Source of the DNA: Chryseosolibacter sp966095595
GTDB lineage: Bacteria > Bacteroidota > Bacteroidia > Cytophagales > Cyclobacteriaceae
Assembly: GCA_966095595.1 (NCBI GenBank)
Contig: CBHTUB010000071.1
Coordinates: 1 to 17,005, forward strand
Direction of reading: 5' to 3'
DNA length: 17,005 nucleotides
The notes under the pieces are model-generated. The model was not told the origin of the DNA and searched no databases. It was given only the letters and a program-made list of their open reading frames with translations. The position numbers were made by a program, and so were the translations under genes. This document shows positions 1 to 7,663 of the stretch, one piece after another. Each line of letters starts with the position of its first letter. The stretch's first letter is position 1.

Positions 1-413
1 CGTTTATCGTTATTTTTCTTACCCTCGTGGTGCAGGGACTTACCCTTCCCTATTTTATAAAACGAACCAGGTTATTTGACGGAGTGACACAGCCAGATAC
101 CGAAGGATCAACTGCAGAAAGAATACGCCAGGGATTAAAGCAACACGCCTTTCAATTCCTGAAGAACAAATATGACGGAGGACTGAAAGGCAATGCCGGC
201 CTCGAAAAACTTCTCCGCCTCTGGGAAGAACGTGCAAGGATCGGCGAAGAGGATCCCATGAATGAACAGAAAAGGATCCTCATGCTCGAGGTTGTCAAAA
301 GTCAGCGACAATATCTTGACGAGCTCAACAAGGATCCGAAAATTGATGAGGAGATCATCCGCCTCCACCTGTACCAGCTTGACCTGGAAGAAGAGCGGTT
401 GAAGATAGTCTGA
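1..413 (+). CDS. C-terminal end of a probable Na+/H+ antiporter (partial)
   Basis: The reading frame is open from base 3, so the gene begins upstream of the window; the GTG at 27 is internal. About 137 codons are visible. The first residues form the end of a hydrophobic helix reading into QGLTLPYFIKR, which resembles the last transmembrane segment of CPA1-type Na+/H+ antiporters (usually V.QGLTLP followed by basic residues). The remainder is a charged, helical cytoplasmic tail ending in DLEEERLKIV, a pattern I associate with bacterial CPA1 exchangers. Known for the family: these inner-membrane proteins exchange Na+ or K+ for protons in pH and salt homeostasis. The transport core is not visible, so substrate and subfamily are open. 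Stop TGA at 411-413. A 352-bp gap separates it from the next gene. Confidence 0.62.
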   Translation, partial: FIVIFLTLVVQGLTLPYFIKRTRLFDGVTQPDTEGSTAERIRQGLKQHAFQFLKNKYDGGLKGNAGLEKLLRLWEERARIGEEDPMNEQKRILMLEVVKSQRQYLDELNKDPKIDEEIIRLHLYQLDLEEERLKIV

Positions 414-765
414 CGCCATCTATATCAACATTCAATGTAACGCCCATCGTTTTGATAGCGATCGAAAAAAGCTATCCATGCAAATGTGGACTGCCGAAAG
501 CCATTACGCGCGCCAGTTTCGGCGAGTAATGCCGATTCAAATTGCATTTCTCCGTGTATCTCCGTGACTGCTCTGCGGATCTTTGTGTAATTGGATTTTC
601 GACAAGGCGCATCCCGTGCCTTTCGTACTTCCAAACCTTTCTTTGGTAAGCAAATATCGACCGTCAGTAGGTCGCAGGAAACCATACATGTAACCGTTTC
701 GTCCTTTTTGTAACCGTTACGTTCCTTTGAAGTATTAGACGTTATACGACTAAAAACCTGAAACC
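414..765. other. Intergenic region with degenerate repeat and tandem boxes
   Basis: This 352-bp gap holds no convincing gene. An 86-codon minus-strand frame (425-685) crosses repeat-like sequence and has no recognisable protein character. Bases 541-575, read on the minus strand, contain cacggagatacacggagaaa followed by tgca, a degenerate relative of the repeat copies at 12194 and 14899. The last 80 bases carry the tandem TGTAACCGTT boxes listed separately. Confidence 0.5.
689..728 (+). promoter_or_regulatory. Tandem TGTAACCGTT boxes upstream of FtsX permease
   Basis: Two near-identical boxes lie exactly 20 bp apart. TGTAACCGTT at 689-698 continues as TCGTCCTTT, and TGTAACCGTT at 709-718 continues as ACGTTCCTTT. 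The second box ends 37 bp before the permease ATG. Two turns of helix between direct repeats suits a dimeric regulator. Alternatively GTAAC could be part of an ECF-sigma -35 element, with CGTTAT at 740-745 as a -10, though that spacing is too long. The same 10-mer occurs upstream of the solute-binding protein gene (minus strand, 7673-7664). The repeat is seen directly; its function is inferred. Confidence 0.45.
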
Positions 766-3171
766 ATGGTCCGCAACTACCTGAAGATCGGCGTCCGCAG
801 CTTTGTCAAGCAAAAGTATTACTCACTCATCAATACGCTCGGTCTCGCCCTGGGCACCGCAGCCTGCATCCTGATCCTGCTCTTTGTAGAGGACGAGATG
901 AGCTATGAAAGTCCGTTTGCAAAACACAAGCTCATCTACCGTATCGTGGAGGATTTTCCTATGGGAAATCACCTGTCGCAATCTGCAACGGTACCCTTCC
1001 CTGTCAAGGCGACCCTGATGAACGACTTCCCCGAAGTAACCGACGCTGCGATCATTTACAGGCCATCGAGTTGGGGACAAACACCGGTCATCAAACTGAA
1101 CGACCAGGAATATTTCGAGGACAATTTCATCTTTGCAGAAAATAACTTTCTTCAGATCTACGGCTTCAGGTTCGTCAAAGGCGACATCACAAAAGCCCTG
1201 AAGGGTCCCAACGAGCTGCTCCTGACTGAAAGCATGGCCAAAAAATATTTTGGCACCGAAGACCCTGTCGGGAAGCGGCTCAACCTGAACAACTTCCGAG
1301 ACCTCGAAGTGGTTGGCGTCGTAGAGGACCTTCCGCTCAACACGCACCTGAACTTCGACATGATCGCGTCCTTTGAAACGTTCAAGACGTTCTTCAATAA
1401 CCAGGCTTTCTTCGAAACACAATGGACGTGGGTTGCAGCATGGATGTATTTCACCGTAGACAATGAAGCAGACGCCGAAAAGATAAGGCAGGGGCTTCCA
1501 AAGTATGTAAAGGCTCACTACCCGCAAAACCTTACCGACGCAGGAATCGCGCTTCGGCTTCAAAAGGTTGACGACGTTCACCTCACCTCCAATCTCGAGC
1601 TCGAGTTCGAACAGAATGGAAACATCCAGCACGTTTACCTGTTCTCATTCATCGCCATTCTCATCCTGCTCATCGCCATCATCAATTTTATGAACCTGGC
1701 CACCGCACGGGCAGCGAAGCGCGGGAAAGAAGTGGGTCTGAGGAAAGTGCTTGGCGCGCATAAGAAAATGCTCGTCACCCAATTTATGGGCGAAGCACTG
1801 CTGATGAGTTTCCTCGCACTTGTCATCGCCGTAGGAATTATCTACACGGCACTCCCCTTCTTCAATCAGCTCACCGGAAAACAGATCGCGCTGAACCTGT
1901 TTCAGGATGTCAGGCTACCCGGCAGCCTTCTCGCTATTGGAATAATTGTGGGGCTGATTGCGGGCAGCTACCCTTCATTTGTGCTTTCGTCCTTCCAGCC
2001 GACGGAAGTTCTGAAAGGAAAGTCTGTAACGATGGGCACAAAGAACTTCCTCCGACAAGCGCTGGTGGTGAGCCAATTCGTGATCTCGATCTCACTGATC
2101 ATTTGCATCGGCATCGTGTATAAGCAGCTCAACTACATTCACAACAAGGACATGGGCTTCGACAAAGACCAGATCATCACGGTGGATTTTGCCTTCAACC
2201 AGTTCAATAAATACAATGCGCTAAAGACCGAGCTGCTCAAGAACAACGAGATCCAGGCGGTGAGCCTGCTCGGCGGAAGCGTGCCCGGTAAAGCGGAAGT
2301 GATCGAGAATGGATTTGTTGCCAATGGCACTCCTGCCGAACAACAACAATGGTTCAGCGCGATGTTCGCGTCCCACGATTTCGAAAAGGTGCTCAATGTA
2401 GAGTTCATACAGGGGCATGCCTTCCAGATCGGCAGCTCCACGGATTCAACCGGCTACATCATCAATGAATCTGCTGCGAAAGCACTGGGATGGGGATCGG
2501 ATGTCGTGGGCAAGCGCCTCGATCAGGCTTTCAATGGCAACATCAACGGCACGGGTGAAGTGATCGGTCTTGTCAAAGATTTCCATTATCAGCCTTTGTA
2601 TGTTCCCATCAAGCCATTGGTGATCCGCCTGGGTGGAAATGTGTTGTCGATCAAGGTGAGGTCCGAGGATCTTCAGGCAACGGTTGCCTACATCCAGCAG
2701 GAATGGAACAAACAATTTCAGGATAATCCGTTCCGCTATTCGTTCATGGACGAGAACTTTGCACAGCTCTACAAGAAAGAAGACAACTTCAGCAAGACCA
2801 TTCAGTATTTCTCGGTGCTGGCCGTGTTCATCGCCTGCCTCGGGCTCCTTGGACTTTCCTCCTACGCCACGGAAGCACGCAGAAAGGAGATCGGCGTGAG
2901 AAAGGTGAACGGCGCATCTACCTTTGAGCTCGTCACGCTTCTGCTCAAGGACTTTTCAGTGCTGGTCGCGATTGCATTCGTGATTGCCGTTCCGGTGTCG
3001 TGGTACTTCGGCACGCGCTGGCTGGATAATTTCGCCTACAGGACGGATATCGGCGTGGTGGTGTTCATCGTGTCGGGCATCATTTCACTTTTGCTGGCCG
3101 TGATCACCGTGAGCTATCACACCTTCAGGGCGGCAAGGACGAATCCGGTGCAGTCGTTGAGATACGAGTAA
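766..3171 (+). CDS. FtsX/MacB-type ABC transporter permease, 801 aa
   Basis: This is a full-length Bacteroidota FtsX-like permease with the duplicated MacB architecture. Residues 21-41 form the first transmembrane helix after MVRNYLKIGVRSF. A periplasmic MacB_PCD-like domain follows to about residue 285. Helices lie near 289-311, 340-365 and 386-408, with the FtsX signature KEVGLRKVLGA at 321-331. A fifth helix near 430-452 starts the second half, whose periplasmic domain runs to about 675. The second FtsX block has KEIGVRKVNGAS at 707-718, helices near 680-700, 728-748 and 762-785, and the usual NPVQSLRYE end. Family proteins work with a separate ATPase in efflux, lipoprotein handling or cell-envelope mechanotransmission. 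No ATPase gene is adjacent and there is no prefix domain or PadR partner, so the substrate is unknown. ATG at 766 gives the canonical N-terminus. Confidence 0.93.
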   Translation: MVRNYLKIGVRSFVKQKYYSLINTLGLALGTAACILILLFVEDEMSYESPFAKHKLIYRIVEDFPMGNHLSQSATVPFPVKATLMNDFPEVTDAAIIYRPSSWGQTPVIKLNDQEYFEDNFIFAENNFLQIYGFRFVKGDITKALKGPNELLLTESMAKKYFGTEDPVGKRLNLNNFRDLEVVGVVEDLPLNTHLNFDMIASFETFKTFFNNQAFFETQWTWVAAWMYFTVDNEADAEKIRQGLPKYVKAHYPQNLTDAGIALRLQKVDDVHLTSNLELEFEQNGNIQHVYLFSFIAILILLIAIINFMNLATARAAKRGKEVGLRKVLGAHKKMLVTQFMGEALLMSFLALVIAVGIIYTALPFFNQLTGKQIALNLFQDVRLPGSLLAIGIIVGLIAGSYPSFVLSSFQPTEVLKGKSVTMGTKNFLRQALVVSQFVISISLIICIGIVYKQLNYIHNKDMGFDKDQIITVDFAFNQFNKYNALKTELLKNNEIQAVSLLGGSVPGKAEVIENGFVANGTPAEQQQWFSAMFASHDFEKVLNVEFIQGHAFQIGSSTDSTGYIINESAAKALGWGSDVVGKRLDQAFNGNINGTGEVIGLVKDFHYQPLYVPIKPLVIRLGGNVLSIKVRSEDLQATVAYIQQEWNKQFQDNPFRYSFMDENFAQLYKKEDNFSKTIQYFSVLAVFIACLGLLGLSSYATEARRKEIGVRKVNGASTFELVTLLLKDFSVLVAIAFVIAVPVSWYFGTRWLDNFAYRTDIGVVVFIVSGIISLLLAVITVSYHTFRAARTNPVQSLRYE

Positions 3172-3175
3172 CACT

Positions 3176-4064
3176 TTAAACGGATTCCAACCACGAAATC
3201 TCTCTCGTGCTCAATGCACGGTTGTAGATCCTGATGTCATCAATTTTGCCTGTAAAGAAACGCACGATCTGGCCTCGTGCTCCGATGGTCATGTGTGAAT
3301 CATTGGACGTGCTGCACGATGTGTTGTCGACGACAGTGCTGGCGAGCGAACCATCGACATAAAGTGATAATGTCGTTCCTTTTTTAACCATAACGACATG
3401 ATGAAACACTCCACTTGTGACAACGTTCGAATATCCGTTTGGAGCGCTGCCGCAGGCTCCGGCGCGCGCTGGATCGACGGCACGGCCACTGCGGTGGATC
3501 TGTTCCGCAACCATAGCCATCATATCTGGCGATAAGCAATTTTTCCGGCTCCGACGATGCTTCATTCAGGAATGAGATGCTGAAGGGGTAACCCTGCGCA
3601 TCGCCAGACCATTTTCTCAAAATATCATTGATGCCTCCATCCAGATTCTGTGTTGCGGCGATCTCTACCCACAAGGAGATGCTGAAATTCTCGTTTGCCT
3701 CAAAGTCGAGCAGGTCGTTGTCTGCTACGGATATATAATCGTCCCCGTCGAATGAATAAGCTGAATTCACAGCGCCGTAACGGTCGCTTGCAAGGGTGGC
3801 GCCATTAACTACGCCGTTGAGCCCGTTCCCGCTTTGATCGTTGGCGTTGCCATTGAACGGATAATAGGCAACAAGCCCCCTGCTGAGTTGTTGGAGGTGA
3901 GCTTTTCGCGCAGCGACTGAAGACAGTTCGGTCGTACTGGCCCCGCGCAGGTCGGCCGTATTACTTTCCCGTGAAAGCGAAGGAGCAATTTCCTCCTCCA
4001 TACAAGCTGAAAGAATGCAGGCTGTCACCGCGATAGTGGCATGTCGAATTAATTTTGTTTTCAT
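3176..4064 (-). pseudogene. LamG-domain lipoprotein, disrupted by a frameshift
   Basis: Two overlapping minus-strand frames together make one LamG (concanavalin-like jelly-roll) protein. The 5' frame, from ATG 4064, begins MKTKLIRHATIAVTAC with lipobox LSAC, then has GLVAYYPFNGNANDQSGNG and SAYSFDGDDYISV, hallmark LamG text, and stays recognisable to IARYDG near 3510. The continuation NGYSNVVTSGVFHHVVMVKK, LSLYVDGS and KIDDIRIYNRALS is in the next frame and ends at the stop at 3176. Joining them needs one extra base skipped (or two lost) between about 3510 and 3442. GTG 4079 is an in-frame alternative start, but ATG 4064 gives the better signal peptide. The intact protein would be an outer-membrane-anchored, possibly carbohydrate-binding lipoprotein. 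A sequencing error is possible. It converges on the upstream permease with a 4-bp gap. Confidence 0.82.
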
Positions 4065-4171
4065 AAGATTGTCTTTCACGGTGTAGCGAAAAACGATGTG
4101 CCATTTATTTCAGTGCTATACGCCTTTCGGTCGCTCGCAGGTCACCCTGCTTAGCATCGAACGAATCCTTG

Positions 4172-4225
4172 CAACCAATTCCCGAGGCGCACTGGCCCGC
4201 GCGCAGTGCCGAGGGATCTCAGTCT
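4172..4225. repeat. Dispersed repeat C, copy 1
   Basis: Bases 4172-4198 are identical over 27 bp to 7719-7745. Weaker similarity continues into tgccgagggatctcagtct (about 4207-4225), which also matches 14800-14820. It lies in the 268-bp gap between the LamG pseudogene and the next plus-strand gene. Confidence 0.75.
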
Positions 4226-4318
4226 ACTCTTAATTCTAAAGTGTCCCGCACCGAGTACCCACTCGGCGTGGTTGAGCCTCCCCGGTTCAGCGCACTTTCC
4301 CGGCGCTCCGGAGATTTG

Positions 4319-4325
4319 TATCTTG
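4319..4325 (+). promoter_or_regulatory. Possible -7 box TATCTTG
   Basis: TATCTTG lies 7 bp before the ATG at 4333 and is close to the Bacteroidota TAnnTTTG element. Twenty bases upstream is only TTT rather than TTG, so the -33 part is weak. If real, the leader would be extremely short. Confidence 0.3.
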
Positions 4326-4332
4326 GGTTTCT

Positions 4333-4968
4333 ATGAACCCCAACCTTCGGATCTTTTTCAAAAGAAGTGTTTATGTGCTCGTATTGGCAGCGCTCGTCGC
4401 AACAATGTTCTATGGTGTGACAAACCTCACCGATATAGACCTCTCTGCCATTGGAAGCTATTTTATGTCCGGCTTCGTGGCGGTTATGGTGACAGGTATG
4501 TCTGTGCTCATCATCGGCTTCCTGCTTCGCGTGGTATGGACGGGCATCATGAACCGGGTAGACAGCATTACGATGTGCTGCCCGGATAAAAAGCACGACG
4601 GCGTTCACATCGTAGCCAGTCACTACAACGCCGGCGGCGAATCGACGGACGGCTTTAACTCATACTTTCACTATTACCTCGACGACAACGGAAAATTGTA
4701 CCTGTCGAAGAAAGTAGAGAAGGAAGGAGATGACATCTCGAAGTCCCTCGTGCACCTCTCCAAACAAACCCGCCTCCAGCTTGACCCTGACCTTAAACGT
4801 GCCGTGAGGATTGGTTCAAATACGGATGGAGACAATAATGCCACGGATGTGACGATGAAGGTCGGAAAAGGCGAGCTTCGGTTTAGGGGATATGATGGGT
4901 TGATGGATTATGGGTTTAAGGTAAGTTATAGTGTGGGTGGTTTGGTGCGGTGGAGTGTCAAACTATAG
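4333..4968 (+). CDS. Two-helix membrane protein of unknown function, 211 aa
   Basis: I do not recognise the family. Two strong hydrophobic segments lie at about residues 10-30 and 44-68, separated by a short loop that contains NLTDIDLSAIGSY. The remaining 140 residues are soluble and begin with MCCPDKKHDG, a Cys pair right after the second helix. The tail is rich in Gly, Asp and aromatic residues (SYFHYYLDDNG, LRFRGYDGLMDYG) and looks like a beta-rich domain; its location (cytoplasm or periplasm) is not determined. ATG 4333 is chosen because the N-terminus NPNLRIFFKRS then gives a positive-inside first helix. A longer overlapping frame at 4206 was rejected. The last fifty bases become G/T-rich, unlike the body of the gene. 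Confidence 0.72.
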   Translation: MNPNLRIFFKRSVYVLVLAALVATMFYGVTNLTDIDLSAIGSYFMSGFVAVMVTGMSVLIIGFLLRVVWTGIMNRVDSITMCCPDKKHDGVHIVASHYNAGGESTDGFNSYFHYYLDDNGKLYLSKKVEKEGDDISKSLVHLSKQTRLQLDPDLKRAVRIGSNTDGDNNATDVTMKVGKGELRFRGYDGLMDYGFKVSYSVGGLVRWSVKL

Positions 4969-5188
4969 ATATAGCGTTTCCGTACTTCTTTTTAAGATTA
5001 AGCGCTACACAGACCGATGACTTTAAAAACAAACTGCAATTAATTTCTGCAACTATAAATAATAACACCCGGCGTGTTTGCAATAGATTCTATCCTAGTG
5101 AAAAGTTGCCCAAAATCATTTAATTACATCGACGCTGCCCAAGTCATGAAGGAATATTTCTATATCTTAGATTCTAAACGAGATACAT

Positions 5189-6136
5189 ATGGGTCAACTG
5201 ATCGTTCCTACTGATCAAAAAATATCTGGTCCTTGGCTGTTAGATAGCAAAGCCCTCGAAGATCTAGCTCAGATCTTTCATCAATTAAATGAAAAGTTAG
5301 AAAAAGAATATCAGCAGGATTTAGAAAAAGCTGCCGACGATCTAGTCGCCGAACGTCATAACCTCGGGCTAAAAATGACCTTAGAAGAAGCGCGCTCCTT
5401 TAGGAAGGAAACATACCCTTATAAAGACCATCATACATCGGCCATGGTATTCTCAAAGGATGAACAGCAGTTGCGTGACATTGACCTCAAAGCTTTGTTG
5501 CGTGACCCCAAGTTAAATACCTTTGCTCCAACCAAACTGGAAGTAGTTATTGATAAGGGTCGTAATCGCGTAAAGTTAGAAATAACATCGGAATTCTCCG
5601 GAGGAAAGCTGGCTATGGAGGTTCGCACAACGCATGAAGGTCTTTTTGGTGAAATCAATTTCGAAGTCTGCAAGTGGTTAGATAACCACAAGCCTTCTTG
5701 GTTATTGGAAAAATGGGCCACCTTGTTCCCTTTCTTGTCCTTTCCCCTTTTGGTCCTCACCGGACTGATTTCTTTATTCGCATATAGTAGTACCAACCAA
5801 TACCAGCAACATTTGAAGAATGAGGCTCATCAACTTCTAAAGGACAGTCTTTCGCATGAGGAAACCAGACACGCTCTTGAGCTATTGTTATCATTACAAT
5901 CGGATTATGTTCCAAGTAACTTTGGTGATGCACCTTCGCACACCAATACCTCGGTAACGAGTGCTCTCCCTTGGATAGCGCTAACATTAATAATTCTCGC
6001 GATCACTCCAAAGACCGTGATTGGAGTTGGTCGTAAAAAGGGATTATATCGATTTTATAAATGGTGGACGTATGTCGTTCTGGTATTTATCCCAGTATTG
6101 ATATTACTTCCGGTAATTCGAAGTAAGTTCCTTTAG
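5189..6136 (+). CDS. Three-helix membrane protein of unknown function, 315 aa
   Basis: No family is recognised. Residues 1-170 are soluble: a helical, strongly charged stretch (about 22-72, possible coiled coil: LNEKLEKEYQQDLEKAADDL) followed by a likely beta region (TKLEVVIDKGRNRVKLEITS). Hydrophobic helices lie at about 177-199, 258-280 and 291-310. A short amphipathic helical segment, HQLLKDSLSHEETRHALELL, lies between the first two helices. The gene is visibly more A/T-rich than the permease genes and uses codons such as TTA and ATA freely, which suggests a different history. Upstream, TATCTTAG at 5163-5170 is a weak -7 candidate. It is followed by a small membrane protein on the same strand 113 bp later. 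Confidence 0.75.
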   Translation: MGQLIVPTDQKISGPWLLDSKALEDLAQIFHQLNEKLEKEYQQDLEKAADDLVAERHNLGLKMTLEEARSFRKETYPYKDHHTSAMVFSKDEQQLRDIDLKALLRDPKLNTFAPTKLEVVIDKGRNRVKLEITSEFSGGKLAMEVRTTHEGLFGEINFEVCKWLDNHKPSWLLEKWATLFPFLSFPLLVLTGLISLFAYSSTNQYQQHLKNEAHQLLKDSLSHEETRHALELLLSLQSDYVPSNFGDAPSHTNTSVTSALPWIALTLIILAITPKTVIGVGRKKGLYRFYKWWTYVVLVFIPVLILLPVIRSKFL

Positions 6137-6249
6137 ACATCAACTTGAAGAGCATGTTCAATCCCTTGCGACGTGGAATTCTCAATAAAAAGTATTGAGA
6201 CACCTTGATTAACCGCGCTAAGCCCCAGTAAATAACAATAAAAAATCGC

Positions 6250-6414
6250 ATGACCCAGAGAAAACTGAGTGGTATTACAGCGAAAGTTTTAGTAGCAACT
6301 TTGATTATATCCTTTATTTGCGCTGCTCTTCAAAGGTACCTAGTCTTTTTATTCGTATGGCTTGTCTTCTTTGCTTTCCTGGTTGGGATTGTGCTGGGGC
6401 GAACCGAAGACTGA
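6250..6414 (+). CDS. Small two-helix membrane protein, 54 aa
   Basis: This short ORF runs from ATG 6250 to TGA 6412-6414. The protein begins MTQRKLSGITAK and then forms two closely spaced hydrophobic segments: VLVATLIISFICAALQ (about 13-28) and YLVFLFVWLVFFAFLVGIVL (about 30-49). It ends GRTEDX-like with residues GRTED. The basic N-terminus and helical hairpin fit a genuine small inner-membrane protein. It lies 113 bp after the 315-aa membrane protein on the same strand, so they may be cotranscribed. No family is recognised and no ribosome-binding site is evident, which is normal for this phylum. A chance hydrophobic ORF cannot be excluded. Confidence 0.45.
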   Translation: MTQRKLSGITAKVLVATLIISFICAALQRYLVFLFVWLVFFAFLVGIVLGRTED

Positions 6415-6428
6415 GACAAACTGGATTC

Positions 6429-6641
6429 TCAAAGGTTATTAATCTCAGATTTCTTTAATTTCGTAATCTCCTTAATGACTTCAATAGCAAAGCCTTTCTT
6501 CTTCATTCGCTTCGCCATGTCCCTCCTCTCCTTCTCTCTTTCGGCGTCTATCTTAAGATCGTGGAGTGCGGCTCTTTCTTTGTCGATCAGCTCGTAGCGC
6601 CCGCTGCGACGGAGCTCGTCGATGATGTTCTGATCCAACAT
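6429..6641 (-). CDS. Rpn/PD-(D/E)XK transposase-family C-terminal tail, 70 aa
   Basis: The last 30 residues, MAKRMKKKGFAIEVIKEITK followed by LKKSEINNL, match the characteristic C-terminal signature of Rpn-type recombination-promoting nucleases / PDDEXK_2 putative transposases (AK.M...G..IE.I.EITGLS..EI..L). The whole nuclease domain that normally precedes it (around 200 residues) is absent. The N-terminal part, MLDQNIIDELRRSGRYELID, is charged and helical. It may be a remnant, or a free-standing tail protein with a helix-turn-helix-like end. Its ATG overlaps the end of a RadC-like scrap in another frame, which favours a degraded locus. Catalytic activity is not expected. Confidence 0.55.
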   Translation of the reverse strand: MLDQNIIDELRRSGRYELIDKERAALHDLKIDAEREKERRDMAKRMKKKGFAIEVIKEITKLKKSEINNL

Positions 6642-6714
6642 AGTTCACATACTTCTTTTCAGTGATTATCAGATGGTCGATGACTTCTACATTAATAACA
6701 TGGGCTGCTTTAAT
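6640..6714 (-). pseudogene. RadC (JAB/MPN) C-terminal remnant
   Basis: Reading the minus strand from 6714 down to 6640 gives IKAAHVINVEVIDHLIITEK and then KYVNY. This matches the end of RadC-family proteins, where the sequence AGxxLxIxVLDHIII plus a Tyr-Phe-rich tail follows the JAMM metal motif. An in-frame TAA immediately upstream (6715-6717) and the absence of the HxHPSG metal-binding segment show that only about 25 codons survive. RadC-like genes in Bacteroidota are frequent in mobile and genomic-island regions. The frame then runs into the adjacent 70-aa ORF region in a different phase. The protein match is from memory and has not been searched. Confidence 0.6.
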
Positions 6715-6726
6715 TTAAACAGCCGT

Positions 6727-7596
6727 CTACTTCTTCTCGATCTTGTTTATCATCGACAGATAAGCTGACCCCAGATTGCCTGATATGATCTGCTTGTATC
6801 GGGTACTGGATCGGTATTCATCAGTGAGGAACTCCTGCCAGACGGCAGCCCAATCAGATTGTTTGGAAAAGACAAATCCCATCTTATCAACCAGGTCAAG
6901 CTCGACATTTTGTCTTACCAGATTTTTATTGTCTTTATAGGCGCCGAGGAATTCGCCGAAGTCGATAATGGTAAAAACCTTTTTATCGTGTTCCATTTCT
7001 TCGAAGATCAATTTGCTCGAGCTGGCGTATTGGATGGTTAGATCGCTGAAGTACTGTGAACGAATTCTTTTAGCGTACTGATCATGAACGCTTCCTTCAA
7101 CGACTTTTAAGGTGCATCCCTTATAGAGCTGGGCAATTTCATCGATCCGCGTCAGGTTGTTTGCGCTCCTGTGTGTGATGATGACATTGGGGTTGGATAA
7201 ATAGGGCGGCGAAAATTGCAAAAACTTTTTCCGGTCTTCCGTGATGCTCACGCTGCTCACCCCTATCACATTCGGCTGATCCGAAACGGATTTTAAAAAA
7301 TTACTAAAGGAAGTCTCTTCGACAAATTGAAAATCAAGCTGTGTTTTATATTTCGTGCTTACATAACTTTTGAAGTCCTTTAAGATGTCGACGGCCACCC
7401 CTTTTAAATGGCCGTCATCAGCCTTGTACACAAGTCCATAGCCATGGTTCCAGAGGCACACCATGGTACCTTTTTTATTGCCTTTAACCTCTTTCCAACT
7501 GGGCGCCGGTGAAAAACTCTGACCTTTCGCCAGAAAGTTTATGATGACTGCGACAAGCAAGGCACTGCATATTTTTTTGAGTATGAGGTTTGGCAT
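6727..7596 (-). CDS. Periplasmic family-3 solute-binding protein, 289 aa
   Basis: The N-terminus KKICSALLVAVIINFLAKGQ is a signal peptide. The mature part follows the SBP_bac_3/PBPb fold. LKGVAVDILKDF (64-75) is the first ligand-domain helix motif. VSSVSITEDRKKFLQFSPPY (113-132) corresponds to the family signature (S.T.eR...FS.PY), with Arg122 as the expected ligand carboxylate contact. VVEGSVHDQY (165-174) corresponds to the second-lobe loop, and FTIIDFGEFLGAY (208-220) to the hinge-return strand. No transmembrane helix follows, so it is a free periplasmic protein rather than a sensor kinase. Such proteins usually deliver amino acids to an ABC importer, but no permease or ATPase gene is adjacent. 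Trp49 and the sequence NHGYG near the N-terminal strand could contact ligand. The ligand is unknown. Confidence 0.85.
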   Translation of the reverse strand: MPNLILKKICSALLVAVIINFLAKGQSFSPAPSWKEVKGNKKGTMVCLWNHGYGLVYKADDGHLKGVAVDILKDFKSYVSTKYKTQLDFQFVEETSFSNFLKSVSDQPNVIGVSSVSITEDRKKFLQFSPPYLSNPNVIITHRSANNLTRIDEIAQLYKGCTLKVVEGSVHDQYAKRIRSQYFSDLTIQYASSSKLIFEEMEHDKKVFTIIDFGEFLGAYKDNKNLVRQNVELDLVDKMGFVFSKQSDWAAVWQEFLTDEYRSSTRYKQIISGNLGSAYLSMINKIEKK

Positions 7597-7626
7597 GAGC
7601 TTAGGTAATCGTGATTCAATTAATCA

Positions 7627-7634
7627 CAAAACTA
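7627..7634 (-). promoter_or_regulatory. Candidate -7 box TAGTTTTG for the solute-binding protein
   Basis: On the minus strand, TAGTTTTG fits the Bacteroidota TAnnTTTG -7 consensus exactly and lies about 30 bp before the start codon at 7596. The nearest TTTG upstream is 26 bp away, longer than the usual 19-21, so the -33 assignment is uncertain. Confidence 0.4.
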
Positions 7635-7663
7635 CCCGTCTTGTCTTATAACCAGGTAAACAA

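Noticed and set aside
425..685. 86-codon minus-strand ORF
   Set aside because: It crosses degenerate repeat A sequence and has no domain, signal peptide or promoter-like element.
823..1632. 269-codon minus-strand open frame
   Set aside because: It is the antisense shadow of the 801-aa permease with no recognisable motifs.
4206..4589. 127-codon plus-strand ORF
   Set aside because: It overlaps the start of the 211-aa membrane protein in another frame and includes repeat C; the membrane protein is far more protein-like.
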